A DNA stretch of 64,000 nucleotides from Isoperla grammatica (lineage: Eukaryota > Arthropoda > Insecta > Plecoptera > Perlodidae). A program made the translations under genes and the position numbers. The stretch spans positions 11,729,951-11,793,950 of the forward strand of contig OX246745.1 of NCBI GenBank assembly GCA_945910005.1, given 5' to 3'. Below the pieces are notes generated by a model, which saw only the letters and a program-made list of their open reading frames with translations, was not told where the DNA came from and made no database searches. Below, one piece after another: positions 45,552 through 59,600 of this stretch. The number at the start of each line of letters is the position of its first letter. Position 1 is the stretch's first letter.

Positions 45552-46878
45552 CTCGGCGTAAGATTACAGGGTGTTGTCGTCAGGGGCGGATCTAGACCCT
45601 GAGTCATGGGAGGGGCGATTGTAGGAAAATTACTGTAAACCTCTTTGGTCCCACTTGTGCCTAAGCACCCCCCCCCCCCCCCCCCCGCCCAGGACACTAA
45701 ATAATAGGTAATGGAAAATTTGGACAAGAGCGAAAATAAAATATATCGAGACACGTGTCAGCATAATAATATATAATAAATAGTACGTACATACCTACTA
45801 ACCCGTTCCATCGCTTTGAACCTTTAATTTTTTATGGTTGATACAAGTAGAATTTTGAATTTGAAAAATATATTATATTTTTATTTTTTATTTTTATATT
45901 ATATTATATTTATTTTATTTTTTTTACATTATATTATTGTATTGTGTTTGTAGCAGCAGTAGCCCATGATTTTATCCTGCGTGGCTTGTCCGTGTGGCTG
46001 GTACTTATTGTGTTGCTGCAAAGAGCGGGGTCTGGGGCGGTGCCCCAGCCGCCGAGGCGAAAAAAAAATCGACAACATTTTCTTCACAAGAAGCCGGAAA
46101 ATGACTTTTGGGTTGGTACTAAACACTGAACTAAGATCATTATAAAGTTGGGGGGGGGGGGGGGGGGGCGAACAGGTCTTACCCGTATGTTTCAGTACCG
46201 TACATCTACATGGTTTAATGATTATGGACCTTTGGTTGGACAATCATGGGGGGGGCGATCGCCCCATCGCCCCCCCCCCCCCTGTATCCGCTAGTGGTTG
46301 TCGTCACGGATTATGTATTACACGATGGCGGTATCAAGCCATTTTCCCTCCCGCTTTCCACCCCCACTCGGTACGGGCTGAGCGCTCGCGAGAAAGCAAT
46401 GCGGGGGAGGGTTGCGGTCAACAAGCCAGGTACCATTGTTTAAAATAGCAATGTTTTGAAGTAGTTAAAATGTTACAATTTCTCAATTATTTTCAGATAT
46501 ATGGAATAATTACGAAAAATTGATATAAAATTAATTTGAATTTTAAAAATAGCTTGAAAAATGTCATTTTTTATAGCAGCGGTCTCTTCATTATTATAAT
46601 TTTCAGACTACCTCAAAATCGTTAATATTCAAGCTATTTTTAAAATTCAAAGTTAATTCTGAATCAATTTTTCGTGATTATTCAACTTTGGGAAATTGTA
46701 ACCACTTCAAAAGATTGCTGTTTTAAACAATGACACCTGGCTTGTTTGACTGCCACCCTCCCCGCCTTCCTTTCTGGCGAGCGCTCAGCCGGTACCGAGT
46801 GGAGGTGGAAAGGGTAAGGGTATAAGTAAGTACATAACCCGTGACGACAACACAACCCTTGACAAATTAATCTAACTC
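45552..46878. mobile_element. Fold-back element interrupted by a hAT-like insertion
   Basis: The left arm (45552-45580 and, after the insertion, 46305-46558) is the imperfect inverse of the right arm (about 46637-46878). Shared blocks include GTTGTCGTCACGG, CTCGGTAC.GGCTGAGCGCTCG, AACAAGCCAGGT and TTTGAATTTTAAAAATAGCT. About 80 bp separate the arms. No coding capacity. The hAT-like element 45581-46296 lies within the left arm. Confidence 0.8.
45581..46296. mobile_element. hAT-like element, 716 bp
   Basis: Ends CAGGGGCGGATCTAGA and TGTATCCGCTAGTG are inverse. Identical 8-bp GTTGTCGT repeats flank it (45573-45580 and 46297-46304). Subterminal C and G runs and an interior 'GGTGCCCCAGCCGCCGAGGCG' block link it to the element at 3257-3627. 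No transposase. Confidence 0.9.
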
Positions 46879-47532
46879 GCCAAAGTAAATTCCCACTAGC
46901 CAACGAACTTGGGGGGGGGGGGGGGGGGGTATACTGGTGATTTTTAGGTTTTGGGGAAATAAGGCCTATACCTAGATGTTTTGTTACCGAAGGTGCACTA
47001 TCAGTGGCCTACATTGCTAAATGTATGATTTCTTGCTAAACCCAAATTGAAAGTCAACTGTTCGCAGCGTTTTTCAACACGATTATCAGAGGTATGGCGT
47101 CGCTAGTTAGTATGGTAGATAGTTGCTTGTTAGATTTTATTCTCGTACTACGTATTTCCTGAGCTGTAGAGTAGTAAAACCATAAACTTCAAAATGACAG
47201 GACCTACAGTTGATGAGTTGTAAATTGTAACATCGTCTGCCCTCCTGTCTCCCGCTATCGTCCGTCGCATTTGTGTACACACACGTACGCGTGGCGCCCT
47301 TTTGTCTATTATGGCCGCCAAAATGATTTGCATTGTCCGGGTGATAGCCCTAAGATTGCAACTCGCCATTAGCAATTTTGCACTCGCCAATGACGAGCTG
47401 GCGAGTGGAATTGTCGAGGGTTGCACACCTTTTATCTTACGCCGAGAGCAGTATACTATCGGCCTGTGCCGCACTAGCGAAGCCTAGCGGCAATCCAGTA
47501 GATCTTGGCTTGTGTCTAACTGGATTCCAAAA
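46879..47532. other. No gene seen
   Basis: Begins with a G run (46911-46929). Overlapping short frames at 47148-47566 on both strands have no family signature. Confidence 0.45.
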
Positions 47533-47655
47533 ACTGATCTCAAATGACCACCAATGTATAATATAACCGTCAACTGTGTAAAGAGCTCGGAGCGAAACGA
47601 CGGTTATGTGTGATGATCTCGAAGCGTCGATGTGTATTAGAATGATCTCTGATAG
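47533..47655 (+). repeat. Dispersed repeat R, copy 2
   Basis: Same orientation as 45355-45475, about 2.2 kb downstream. Shared blocks are CACCAATGTATA, AAAGAGCTCGGAGCGAAAC and GATGATCTCGAAGCGTCG. Confidence 0.88.
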
Positions 47656-47862
47656 AAAGAAAAACACGATGATCTCAGAACGAATGTAAAACACGGTTTC
47701 ACACAAACGCGGTTACAGAAAAATCCATTGTGGTAGGCGCAATGTACGCATTCTGTTGGACACATTATCTCATTACACTAAGGCTCCAACTCCATTAGTT
47801 TAGCCTGTCTCGGAACGTAGGTGTGTATGCACTGATCTCACTTCGTAGCAAAAACAAGAATG

Positions 47863-48484
47863 TGTGTATGTATGTATGTATGTATGTATGTATGTATGTA
47901 TGTACGTATGTATGTATGTATGTATGTATGTATGTATGTATGTATGTATGTATGTATGTATGTATGTATGTATGTATGTATGTATGTATGTATGTATGTA
48001 TGTATGTATGTATGTATGTATGTATGTATGTATGTATGTATGTATGTATGTATGTATGTATGTATGTATGTATGTATGTATGTATGTATGTATGTATGTA
48101 TGTATGTATGTATGTATGTATGTATGTATGTATGTATGTATGTATGTATGTATGTATGTATGTATGTATGTATGTATGTATGTATGTATGTATGTATGTA
48201 TGTATGTATGTATGTATGTATGTATGTATGTATGTATGTATGTATGTATGTATGTATGTATGTATGTATGTATGTATGTATGTATGTATGTATGTATGTA
48301 TGTATGTATGTATGTATGTATGTATGTATGTATGTATGTATGTATGTATGTATGTATGTATGTATGTATGTATGTTTGTATGTATGTATGTATGTATGTA
48401 TGTATGTATGTATGTATGTATGTATGTATGTATGTATGTATGTATGTTTGTATGTATGTATGTATGTATGTATGTATGTATGTA
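47863..48484. repeat. (ATGT)n microsatellite, about 620 bp
   Basis: About 155 copies of ATGT with rare variants (TACG near 47904, TTTG near 48374 and 48447). The 3' junction runs directly into ATTCGCTATCGCTCATC, shared with the repeat tail at 14812. Confidence 0.98.
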
Positions 48485-48522
48485 TTCGCTATCGCTCATC
48501 TAATGAAGGACAGTGGACACTT

Positions 48523-48622
48523 CTTCTACCGCTATATCTTCTTCACTTCTACTACCGCCACCACTATACTTCTACCGCTATATCTTCTTCACTTCTACTA
48601 CCGCCACCACTATACTTCTACC
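48523..48622. repeat. Tandem duplication, 46-bp unit
   Basis: Two exact copies and the start of a third of a unit with CTTCTACCGCTATATCTTC and CTACTACCGCCACCACTATA. The following 250 bp remain CTACCA-rich (cryptically simple). Confidence 0.95.
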
Positions 48623-51600
48623 ACTACCACAATTATCAGCAACACCTTTTATGTCCACTCCCTATTACCATTGCACCCTCAACTTATACCACTGTCAATA
48701 ATAACACTGAACAATCATTTCTACTATCACTACTACAATTAACTACCATATAACAATGTACTACCACCTAGATCCACACCACAACTATCATAACTAGTAC
48801 CACTTTCAAACCACTTCCACTATCACCATGAATACAACCACTACCACTAGTGCAGTTACTATCAATATATCAAAAACAATAACGCAGTTGTTACTTCCGT
48901 TATGTTTTGAAATACAACTAAAGAGAGTTACTGAATGAGCGACAGTACTTTTCAATGAAGGGAAGAGTGAGATGTATTGTATTTTGTCTCTTGGGCAACC
49001 GTTTTACTGCGCTTGGGACTGTACTTGACGTTCTATGTTATTTCAAAGCGCTGGGCTTACCATATCATGTTTATACAGCAAGCAGAGTCTTATTGAGCCA
49101 AAAAAGAGTCAATTGATGAATAGGAGGACTGACACAGAACAAATTTGTTGTCACCGCGAATGCCACACCAGTATTGTTCTTACTTATGCAACTCGAACAA
49201 TATATAATTTTGATGACGTCGTTTTTTGAAATATATGAATTATCACATCTTCAACCTGCTCGCAAATAAGTTTTCCCTCACGTGAATGTGAACAGTAATA
49301 TTGAGGAAATGCATCATCAAAAATGTAGAACATCTATTTTTGGCATTGCATTATATCCAATTTAAGATTCACTCTTCACTAGTCTCATTTTATGAATATA
49401 TTAAAGAACAAAATAAGCTTCTAGTATAGTTTTAATCTCCTCGTCGTTTTATCATCACTGGACTAACAGGCACGTGAAAATATTGAAAACCAAGGCCATG
49501 CTGTTAGACGCGGCGATAGGTGACTCAAAGTTCCAACACTTCTTTCGCCAACTGGAAATGTACCCACTTCGAGGGAACGGTAGCGAATTTCATATTGAAT
49601 TCAATAACGATGCATTATTTTAAAATGAACTTATAGAATAGGAGGATGAATTTTATAGGCTAATAAATAAGGGGATATAAATATGACATGATCACTGGTT
49701 CTGCTTTCACACACCAGCCGCGCTCCTCTCCATTCATCCCTCACCTCCAACTCTAACTCCCTGGAGTTCGGCTCTCTATTACGACAGCTAGGTCGAATCA
49801 GTGAGCTCAACTTTTATGGCCCGCTGAACCCGTAGTTGAGCAATTGCACCCGCTGTTGAAATTGGCTGATCTGGTTCCAAAAGTGAAACGAGTGCTACAC
49901 TGGTAAGCTAAAACAACGGGAGCATTCAATTCCATTGGGAGACACAGCAAGAATAATATATTCTTACAAAAAGAAATGATGACGACCCTGTGTGTTGCAG
50001 AGTATAAGTCAAAGTGCGTGTTTTTTAGTGTTACTTGGTTGCCAAGATTTATATTGTACATCATATATTTTTGTCGTAAATTTCTTTGACTTTCTAAAAA
50101 ATAATTGATATTATTTAATTTGACGAAACATATTTTCATTATGCTAAGCCGAAGAAGATCCAAGCAGCGTATTAATTATAGAATTAATTCATATAGCAGC
50201 TGTTGCACATTTCAAGTGTTTGTGTAATCGAACCAACACTTGACCGATTAATAGTGAAATTTTGAATGATGGAATATTTAAATTTACAAGTAACATATAG
50301 TACCACAATTACATTTATACCATATTCAAGAGAAACAAGTGTTTGAATGATATAAATCTGCTTAAAGGGGTATTCAGTGAAACTTTAAAAATCATGTGTA
50401 TTCTGGCCATCTGGCCACATCTTGAATTAACAGGTTTTGAAAAATAATATACAATTTCAAACAAACCGTCTTCATCCTTTGATGTTAACTAAAATATGAA
50501 ACCTGATATAAATAAGTGTAGACAGCTGTGCGACGTGTTATACAAAACATATTAACGAATATTAAAGAACGTGTCAAACATAAAAATAATAACCGTAGAC
50601 GTTTCATTATTATATGAAATGTGTTGAGGTAAATGTGAAGCTATAAAATATTTCAAGACATGCGCTCCCGGTTTTCTGGGATTTAATCCAAAGCTGTTAA
50701 CACGGTGCGCCACGCTTTATGCCGTAGTCAGTACTAACTCCATGCATTAACCCAATATCCACGCATGCAAGGACGGAAATGGTAAAACGTTAAGTGCCGC
50801 GTGGAATGTAATAAAACAGGGGTTTCAACTTTGTTTATTGCACTTTTAAAGGGCGATGTTTAGTCTAGGAGGAGCTTAATGCATAAGCCATTTAACTAGC
50901 CTGGGCTCGTATCTATTTTTAACAACGAGAGATTTTGGTAAATTGTATAACTCTTTATACACCGTATTCACTATTTCACTATTATCAATCTTTTGATTAT
51001 TTATTATTGATTTATTATTAAAATACCGTTATTTTTACTGTATAAAATAACAATTACTCAAACCCCTTATTTATTATTTCTAATTCAATAAATTTTTACC
51101 GAAGCCGTAATTCACTCAATAATTTATAACAATCATACAAACGCAAAAACCCTAGGACCAAATTACCTGATCTTAAATTGAAGAGTAACAATATATTCTA
51201 ATTGCTACTTTTTCGTAAAATTTCATTTTCCGACCATCACATATTGTTCACTTTTATTCTGATTACAATGACCCTTGAACTGGAGTCCTCGCAACTGGCT
51301 TACTGTAGATTGAACTAAGGGCCACACTGTTAGACGTCCTGGATTACTTACCTTTTTTAAATCAAAACTCTACTACCACAGTAAGCATTAAAACAAAGTT
51401 ATCACTTAAATTAAAACATTGTCATAGTACAAGTGATTTATTTTTTATGTTTAAACACTTTCAATTGATAGCTTCCCATAGCCGATCACTACACTCCGAA
51501 TTAAAGATTTAACGATTGCTGAATTCATAAGCGCCCAAGTTGGTAACAAAATACCAATAGAAGAGAGACAAATCCATGTGAATGTCTGAGTAAATAATCA

Positions 51601-52258
51601 TAAATATAATAAGATCTGAATATCGGAAATCAAACTAATGTATTGTTAAAAGTAATGTATGCAGGCTTTGGCAGGCACAGCTTGAATTGATGTAGCTAAG
51701 ATTTACTTCACTGTGACAGTTTAGACTCTTAACTGACTTATCTTTGAGAATTCATGTCCCCGGCAATTTGTACAACAAAGTGTATATATTTTTTTACGAA
51801 GTTTTAAAATTGTTATGTCGAAAGAGACCTTAAATTATAGTTCCCTTAAACTATCCATGTTTAACTACTTTGTTGACAGATATTCTGTTCATCAACTGAA
51901 ATATGTCTACCGTCATATTATTCCGAAAGGGTAGACTATGGTTATATCTCTGGGCGAACTACCGACGTATACTCATACCCGTAGTAGCTGCGTGAGTGAA
52001 CCATTCATGAGCGTCTAAAATGATTATTTGCATCCAAGAAGACGTTGATAACAAAGAGAAGAACGCTGTTTTCTACCACGCAGAGTTTTATCAGCCACCT
52101 TTGCTTTGTTCAAGATTCTAACCCACCATTCTTACCTACCATGCCGTAAAATCAACCTGTATATTTCAATTATTTACGAAATATGACAAAACCACTGTAC
52201 AAGCTCTTAAAATGTAGCCATTCTGTAACTTCACAAACAATATATTATCGACAATTCC
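48623..52258. other. No gene seen
   Basis: 3.6 kb of AT-rich sequence. The minus-strand frame at 49807-50163 (118 residues) has no recognisable domain and low-complexity Phe/Leu/Asn content. A degraded tRNA-like patch lies near 50670-50715 on the minus strand. Confidence 0.5.
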
Positions 52259-52370
52259 AGATACTCAAGATGAATATAACAACCGGGAGCCCGGGGGGGG
52301 GGGGGGGGGGTAGGGGAGATACTCAAGATGAATATAACAACGGGGAACCGGGGGGGGGGGGAGCTAGCCA
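52259..52370. repeat. Tandem duplication with G runs, 58-bp unit
   Basis: AGATACTCAAGATGAATATA and a following G run occur twice (starts at 52259 and 52317). Confidence 0.95.
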
Positions 52371-55300
52371 AGCGACATTACACAATATTGTTGCATGTTT
52401 ATGGCAATATTCGCACTTCATATAATTACTTTAAATTATTTTTATTGCATTACTCTTGTTAATGTTATTTCGGTAAAATAACTGTGAATTGTATTTCAAA
52501 ACTATTTCGACCTTATTTTCAACTGTAGCGTCGTTTATGCTTTTACTACTAATCGTAGATTCTAATTAAAATTGTCTCATTTGTGATTCTGTTCGAAATT
52601 CACAATGAATTCTGGTTTTGTGGCTTAACCTAGCTTATCTCAGTTGGAAGCCAACTTAGCTGTTTTAGGCTTGACAGAACCAACGGTTTACCGCTCATGC
52701 TTGGTGATTAATTGGAGGCAGACACTTCTGACACAGCTGGCTTAACAAGGTAACGCTGAGCAAGTGCACTGTTTGTTTGTTTTTCACTAATACAAAGAGG
52801 TGAAGATGACAAAGGAAAGGTTATTAAAGGGTATATTTTGATACAAATGGTTTCTAGTAAATAAAAGTAAATACACAAACCGTTTCTATGTTTGTTTTGT
52901 TATGCTAGTAATGTTTTATGTCAACAAGTGAACTATCACGTAGTCACAATATAAATGAATTAAATTGGAACAATTTGAAGATAATACTTCTTGATAAATG
53001 CAATTCTTTGTTTACAGAATGTAATTCGATTGCTGGTGTTGTTCAAACATATTTGTATTTAATTCTAAAAAAGTTTAGTACATTGCATGTGCGAACGCTG
53101 TATTGAGATATTTCTATATATACGGTACCATGACGTTTCTCTTACAATTTATGTGAATACATAATATTTTATGATAATATGTGTCTATATCTATATTTAA
53201 GGTCATCTTGACATTGTTTTAGATACAAAAAGCGCACGATATTTTCTTCCACAATATTAAATCTTACATAGTCAAGTCAATGCAAAGTTAGTTTATCTAT
53301 CCATTTATTTATTTAATAAACAATTAGAATTATTTCTTAGCTGTACATTGGTGGTGTATAGAAGCGTTTAACCCAATCACGGCACCACGTCACCGTCACG
53401 GCTGAAAGAGCGCGTTTCACCCCTGCTACTTTCAATGAGCTCGTATCATTTGGCCTTTGAAATTGTCCTTCCAGCCGTAGCTGTGTCAATACGTGGCAAC
53501 CCTGTATCGCGCAACCAACTTGGAAGTTTCAAAGCCTTCCCATTTGCTATGTAATTAAATTCCATGATTTATTATTCATTTGAAGCTGGAATCAAGGGCA
53601 CTTGACACTCCCGTGATTCTTGCACTTTTGTTCTCCAAGAAAACAATTAAATCATCTGATAACAATTTAAACTTGAACGAATCTTAAATGTCAGTAATTA
53701 AAGCCCGGAAAATCTTAAGAAGTCCTCAAGACAACTTAATCTCATCTCTGTAAACGCACTTAACGTTACACTATTAATTTTAGAGTGGATGTGAAAATTG
53801 ATTTTTATTACAATTTTATGAACGCTCTTTAGAAAATAATTTGTTTTGTTAACATTACTTAAGTTATATTGAACGAAGAAACACTTAAATCTATCTAGAC
53901 ATGCATCGCAACTATTGGAGCACGAGACAGAAATATTATAACAATGTAATCATTTTAGTCGGATATTTTCTATAAAGGCTAAACAAATTAAATGGTCATC
54001 TAATTATCTTTACCAACCATGTTATCATCGAAATTAATTTAAAACATTTAACATGTTATAGAATCTTTCAATGCATTTTTCTTAACTTAACATATTCCTA
54101 TTCATTTAGATGTACCATTTTACTTACTTTAGGCCTACATACATTGAAACACTTTCTTTATTCTCGTTGATATAGAAACTAGAACATTACAAAGAATTCA
54201 AAACTTAAAATTCAATTCCTTTTACTAACGTTGATTTAACACTTCAATAAACTACCAAAATTTAGTTCAGAAACGTTTTTAAACTACAATATTTGCAAAT
54301 TGTTCAAGAATCACTTACCATGATTTTATTCGCATTTAATGCCGTTTTAGTGGGGCTTAATAAAACGTACAATTTTCTTTCAACTTTCATTATCCAAACT
54401 CCTGTGACCATTCCAGCCGTTTTAAACGACAAACATTGCTCTGAAGTAGGTATATAAATAAATACAAAGTCTAAATATAAATGTAATCACAATTTCGGCA
54501 CATTACTCTAAACTCTAACTGGAAATAGCTGAAGGGTCTGGAATTCCCTCTCTGGCCTACTTCCATTACAATAATTGCTATCATATAAAAATTCATTATT
54601 ATAGTTACAGTAATTGCAAGCTTAATTACCCCTTAATAAACATTGGAAGTATTGCTGTGTGTATTGTATTTACGTGAGCCATGCAGACATGTAAAGCATT
54701 TCAGACTTAAGTTGCTCTTTATTATCAATACAGTAACACGCTGGATCCGATATTCCATCAAACGTTGCTATTAAAGTTAAGTTAAGCAAACGGCGGATTT
54801 CTTCAGCAAAGAGCTTCTCAAAGTTTCTAAACTCGTTAAAATTGATATTAATGGAAAGCTCAAACGTCAAAGGGTATATACGCTACCTTTATTAAAGGTT
54901 TTCGGTATGCCAGGAATGTTTTTGAGATGTCATGGCTTACTATGACATCTTTACAGTTAAGTTAACTCAATGCTCTACTTGACACGCGTATAGTGATTCA
55001 ATGAAAGCCACGCATATCATCAAGAGACAAACGCCGAGAGAAGTAATTCAGTGATAGCGCACGCAGGTATGATTCGTATCACCAAATATGTGAATTATAG
55101 TTACTACTTAACATAATTCATAAATAAGTAACTTACTTCGTCCACAACACTAAAAAATGCTTTATTGCACGGGAGAGAAGTAATACAACTTACAAGACAG
55201 ATGTTATATATAATATTTTTATCATATTATATTATAAGAACAATCCGTAAGTCAAGACCAAACTATTACTGTAAAAATTGAAAACCGTTTAAGTGAAATT

Positions 55301-56104
55301 GAAAATAACTGTTACAGAGGTGTAAGAATATAAGAAACGAGGCAAACGCGATGAAAAAGAATAAGAATAAGAATAATTATTGTTTTAATTTATTTTATAA
55401 TAAATGATCACTGTGTACTACTATGAATACTATTATATAATACTATTATACAACAAAAGGTAGTAAATACTAATATTAATATAGTTGAAATTGAATTCCA
55501 ACAACGACTGTTTCAAAGTCAACAAACGACCAATTTTAATTTGGAAATAAAATACACGGAGGGATCATTGTTTTAATAAAGATTTTATAAAAACATTGTC
55601 ACTAAAACCAATGCTTTTATAAAATATCAGACTATTTTTTCTATAAAAGTAAACCATTTATCCAGCATTTATATATGACAAGAGTACGTACTGTGACCTG
55701 GGAAGGGCAAACAAAGGGGTAGCCAAACACAGAAACAAGGGTGTGAGTAACATAAATGTTTAATGGAAATGCTCTCTTAGCTCGCTCGATATCTCGGAGC
55801 AGAAGACAAGAGCGTCTACAACTTCAAGATACTTCAACCTAAAAGAAACTCCAGCATTATAAACCGGAGGAATTTCAAATAGCAAATACCTACACGATTT
55901 CATTTAAAGCACACTTTGTGAATCGAAAATATGCGGCAAACAACTCACGAGGGCCGAGAAGGAAGCCAGTTTTAATAATCTTGGGACACGTATGACTCTA
56001 CTGGTGCGTTTAAATAGTGAAGGGAGTGTTTTGAGAGTTTTCAAGCAGAATGTTTAAGTAAGTTTGAACGTTTACTTTGATTTCTAGAGCGAAATAAAAT
56101 AATA
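52371..56104. other. No gene seen
   Basis: AT-rich sequence without coding or repeat structure that I can support; consistent with intron or intergenic DNA. Confidence 0.5.
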
Positions 56105-56112
56105 CAAAATAG

Positions 56113-56646
56113 TAGGGCTGCCCAACGATATCGATAATTCGATACGATATCGATAATAGAAAAATAATTCGATATCGATATAGAATTAATATATCGTACG
56201 TTTCGCGATATCGATCAAGTGTCAACTATCGTAAAAAAAAAAAAAGTTTGGCGGTGTTGTGCTTCTGCATCTTTGTGATACATACACTGCAACATTCGCG
56301 TTGGTACCTACTCGCCCTCATCGCCCGCCGGCCGGGAGTCTGTTGCGCCCGCGCTCGTTCTGCCAGTCTGTCACACTCACGTCACGTCACGCCAATCACA
56401 ACATCGCTGTTTTGCGGACACATTTTAAATAATATAACACACATAATTAATGCACATAGTAAAATATTTCGCCATTAAATTATTCATTTTAAATTGTTTA
56501 TAATGAATGGTCTCTGGCTGGTTTGAAAAAGAAAATACGATATCGGCGATATCGATACCGAGTTAAAAATATTCGATATCGCGATACGATATCGATAGTT
56601 ACATCCGCGATATCGATATGAATTTTGTTATCGTTGGGCAGCCCTA
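56113..56646. mobile_element. hAT-like MITE with GATATCGAT-rich ends, 534 bp
   Basis: Inverted ends TAGGGCTGCCCAACGATA and TATCGTTGGGCAGCCCTA are perfect and are flanked by identical 8-bp CAAAATAG repeats (56105-56112 and 56647-56654). Both subterminal 100-bp zones carry multiple GATATCGAT palindromes, candidate transposase-binding sites. The interior has a GC-richer block with no recognised protein. Confidence 0.93.
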
Positions 56647-56654
56647 CAAAATAG

Positions 56655-59600
56655 TCGATTGATGTAAGACTTTGGGCTATAACTTATATATTTAAGTGAG
56701 GTTCGACTACATACGATATAGTCGTTTTCTCTACTAATATCTGTATTATAAAGGAAACGTTTAGAATGAGACTATTGTTCATTTTATTTTCCAATGTGTA
56801 TAAAAGACTTTTGAAAATGATTTGTACATTTTATTATAATTCATAAACTGATAGCGATATTTTTGTATCTCCGCTGAAATACATGGCGCAAGTGTTTTAT
56901 ACGTATCAGTCCAAGTCGTCTCCTTCCGGACACAGGAAGATGTACTAAGATAAATGCCCCACATTTCTCGAATTGGAACAAATCATGAACAAGGCGATAT
57001 AATTCTTTCCGGAATGCGAAGAATTCCACTCGGATCCCTTCAGCTTGTTCACCAGTTTGCAAACCTGCAATAATCTCTTCTCCCCCGCTCCATCATCGAA
57101 ATACATAGCATTCCTCAAGCACTGCGCTCTAAGGACGATTCCATCATTTACATAATACGGTGCTAAAAGATTACATTGTTCATATCCTCGCCTATGGTAT
57201 ACAGCGCTATCTGACAGTTCTGAACCAACGCGCCAGCATAATTCTCAGCCCTTGGTTCGTTGTTGGCGTCGACTCCCATCCACAAACCACTCAACACCAC
57301 TACTACATATTGTGGAAGAGAGGATCGAACCTAAAGAATTCAGACCATTCTATTTTTATCATTGCTTCTATTCGCAGTCTGCATACGGTTTTTATAATCT
57401 AAAATGGAAAACTATTTTATTTTGAGAGCGCGTTTTGAGACCCGGCCAATCTGATAAGATGATAGGTTACAACTCAATCACAGTTTTTGTAAACATTTGT
57501 TTAGAGGGCCAGCCTTGTTGTCTCCAAAGAAACATAGAAATAAAAATAATATTAATGCTTGTTGGTATCAAACGACACAATGACACTCATAAATTGATTC
57601 ACAATGGGAAGGATCCTGTTTATTGTCTTATTGGCTTTAGAGACACTTTTCTGATGTACTACTATGAATACATTTAGCATGGACTAGAAACTGCTGCCTA
57701 GAAACATACGAACCCTAGTAAGCCACACATATTAAAGGAGGTTATTTGTTGCAACACGTATAACTGCTTTGAGAGTATATGCTGGTTTCATTTATCAACA
57801 CCAACAAATCTCACCAATGTGTTTTAAAATATATAAGGCGCAAAGAAAGCTAACGTTTTCGAGATTACATTTAAACTAGGTGAATATAAATTTGTTAATG
57901 TATAAATATCCCTACACTTATCTAATTGTTTGATTACAAAAATGTGTTTAAAATATCGAAACATGCAGAAGAATGTTACGCAATACTACTTTATGATCAG
58001 AACGGATGATCATCGCTTATGCATCGCTTACTATATCGCTTCGCATCGCTTACTTTAACACTTATGAATCGATTTCTTTATTTATACTTTAATCAAAGTA
58101 AATTATTTTCTTGCTGTTTATGTTAATTCCGACTGTTATAGATATTTTATCAAACACAAACCAGAATAAAAGCAATTGTGATGATATAGACCAAACTTCA
58201 ATATCACCAATTGGTTGCTAGATTTTTATAGTTATATTGTACTGTTATTACGTTCGTATACTATTTCTTCATTTCTTTATTTACAGTATAATGCATTTTT
58301 ATGCATGTGTCATCACTAACACACTATTAGGTAGTGAGGTTTATGGTGCAAAAAGAGTATAGGTTTCTGGTAAAAATTGAGCTATAGATGAAAAAGGAAG
58401 ATAACATATATGCCCCCCCCCACCCCCCCCCCCCCCCAACCCCCTCCGATTTTATGTTGTGAACATGATTTGTCGATACATATTTCAAGCACGTGAAAGA
58501 AAGTGGTAAGACAGCCGTCTTGTTTGCTCAAGGCAGTTTCATTCATCAGAAATCTAATATCCTTCAATTTATATGCGATCTTAAAAACAAGAAATGATAA
58601 CAAAAAGTGCTACAATAATGCACACAAAACGAATAGCAAAATATTGCTCTTTAGAACACGACTGTAAGTTGTGCTTACTTAAAATAAGTTTTCTTCATCA
58701 AATATTAAAAAACTTTTCCCGGACGTTGTTGAGTACAAATTTCATTAATTTAGTTTCTCTGAACTTCGAATGAATTTACCCGATAAAGAGACTTAAGCTG
58801 GGAGTACGAAATAATAAAACAAGCTAACACCTTTTATCTGGAACATAAATTAATAAAGCAATTTGAAGAAGGAAGATTTCGTAATACAAAGTGAAGTCAA
58901 CTTGTCTAATCTGTTTGTCTTCAAAAGGCTAAACAACTCTTGACGTTAACACCGAAGTTATCTTTTAAGAGCAACATCGTTATCAATTGTTCATGATCTT
59001 TCTCAACGAGTGAGTTCATTACTCTGGTATATGCTTGAAGTTGAAGCTATATGCTATAGCTATGTATACTTTAAACTAGGTACTAGGTAATATGTACTAT
59101 GAACTATGTATTATGTCGAGTGCAGTTTATTCTGTTGCGCATGCTATGTTTATCCAATACCCAGTCCGGAAACAATTTAGTGAAGAATTGAGTTGTCCAG
59201 AGAAATCTGGGAATCGAACTCAAGTCGTTAAAACCGGAATCGTTTTTATTCCACTGTATAATTCGTGTTAGCGTGTAATACCAGTGAAGTAACTACAGGT
59301 CAAAATAAAAAATAATTTTTTGAACTCACCGTGTATTTCGGTGTATTCAGTAAAATAAACGCAAAGCCAACTTCAATAGGAAGGCCTGTTGAGACTGTTA
59401 TTTCTCTTCCTACCATATCTCGGAAAGAGGCAATAATGATGGAAATATTAAGCTACGAAATTAATAAGGAACACTTAATTAAAGTTGCTAATTGTAAGCT
59501 ATATTTCTTACCCTTCACTTTAACGGAAGAATATCTTAAAGTTCTATTGAGAATAATCTCCTATAGAAATACTGAAATCTCAACGCTTAAACAAACAGAA

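Noticed and set aside
49807..50163. 118-codon minus-strand frame as a host gene
   Set aside because: Low-complexity AT-driven composition, no domain and no splice or promoter context.
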